Of a DNA stretch of 5,718 bases, positions 5,296-5,718 are shown piece after piece; the stretch's first letter is position 1, and each line of letters begins with the position of its first letter. The position numbers and the translations under genes were made by a program. This DNA comes from Bacillota bacterium (GTDB taxonomy: Bacteria; Bacillota; Clostridia; Oscillospirales; Ruminococcaceae), in the NCBI GenBank assembly GCA_023429685.1, contig JAEZDF010000094.1, positions 1 to 5,718 of the forward strand, written 5' to 3'. The notes beneath the pieces are model-generated. The model saw nothing but the letters and a program-made list of their open reading frames with translations. It ran no database searches and was not told where the DNA came from.

Positions 5296-5718
5296 CTACG
5301 TCTCATACGTCCGCAAGATCCCCTCCGCCACCTCTTTTTTCGTGACGCGCAGGTCCATTGCCTGACGCTCAATGTATTTGTGCGCCTGCTCCTCGGTCAT
5401 GCTCAGGTATTGAATCAGGGCACATTTGCCGCGGTCGATTAGGCGGATCTCCTCAATCTTCTTTTGTAGCTTCAGATTTTCGTTTTTGAGCCCCAGCATA
5501 CGACGTCTGGCGGCGGCAACCAGCTTAAGGGTCTGAAAGAACATCTGCCTGCCTAAGGGTTTTGGCAGAACAAACACGCCGTAGTTTTCCACACGGGCGG
5601 ATACATCGTCGGCAATCTCGTTTTTGGCGATGATGATGATGCCCGCCGTGGTGTGCTCGGCGCAGGATATCGAAAGCTCGTGCCCGAACTCGTCGGACAG
5701 CGGCGCGTTGATGACAAT
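5296..5718 (-). CDS. ANTAR-domain response regulator with degenerate receiver (partial, N-terminus outside window)
   Basis: The frame is open from the window edge to the TAG at 5298-5296, giving 140 visible C-terminal residues; the true start lies beyond 5718, and the GTG at 5592 is internal. Visible residues 1-65 resemble the second half of a receiver domain: a beta strand IVIN, a strand GIIIIAK, and the conserved Lys as K53 in VLPKPL. The phosphoacceptor Asp appears to be replaced by Asn (residue 4, codon 5709-5707). A charged helix (about 66-92) leads into an ANTAR RNA-binding domain (about 88-136), with DRGK, TEEQAHKYIERQAM and the final VAEGIL. ANTAR proteins bind paired hairpins in nascent RNA and prevent termination, often in nitrogen or amine metabolism genes. 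The target here is not visible. The gene converges on the protease gene and has its own terminator. Confidence 0.88.
   Translation of the reverse strand: MVINAPLSDEFGHELSISCAEHTTAGIIIIAKNEIADDVSARVENYGVFVLPKPLGRQMFFQTLKLVAAARRRMLGLKNENLKLQKKIEEIRLIDRGKCALIQYLSMTEEQAHKYIERQAMDLRVTKKEVAEGILRTYET

Noticed and set aside
5296..5592. GTG at 5592 as start of a short 98-residue ANTAR protein
   Set aside because: The frame stays open to the window edge and the residues before the GTG continue a receiver-like fold, so this codon is internal.

Overview
The window looks like chromosomal DNA of a member of the Bacillota, most likely class Clostridia (Oscillospirales-like). This is inferred from the gene types: an OmpR-family regulator with a HisKA kinase, a membrane-anchored HtrA with a Q/N/P-rich cytoplasmic head, and an ANTAR regulator with a degenerate receiver. 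Strong GGAGG-type ribosome binding sites and G+C-rich third codon positions in the housekeeping genes fit this. No genus can be named from the sequence alone.

Layout. Positions 1-209 hold a promoter and leader for a response regulator gene (210-902, +). An invasive block follows (about 924-1823): a REP-associated tyrosine transposase (RAYT, 1067-1600, +) flanked by GTAG-headed palindromes at 933-973, 1597-1633 and 1732-1754, with a fourth, inverted copy inside the transposase gene (1391-1413). The block ends in a C-rich tract (1770-1799). The cognate-looking sensor histidine kinase follows (1824-3341, +; an in-frame start at 1680 is judged spurious). A 301-bp spacer with candidate promoters leads to an HtrA/DegP-like serine protease (3643-5097, +). 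Two hairpins (5163-5203 and 5243-5263) separate it from a convergent ANTAR-domain regulator (5296-5718, -), which runs off the window edge.

How it fits together. Regulator, kinase and HtrA form a plausible envelope-stress module: the kinase senses outside the membrane, the regulator controls transcription, and the anchored protease handles damaged exported proteins. That HtrA is a target of the pair is inference from gene order. The most notable point is that the RAYT and its REPs sit between regulator and kinase, genes that are normally adjacent. The transposase is intact (HUH motif and catalytic Tyr present), its stop codon is supplied by the GTAG head of a REP, and it carries a REP palindrome inside its own reading frame. 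Its A+T-richer composition supports a foreign origin.
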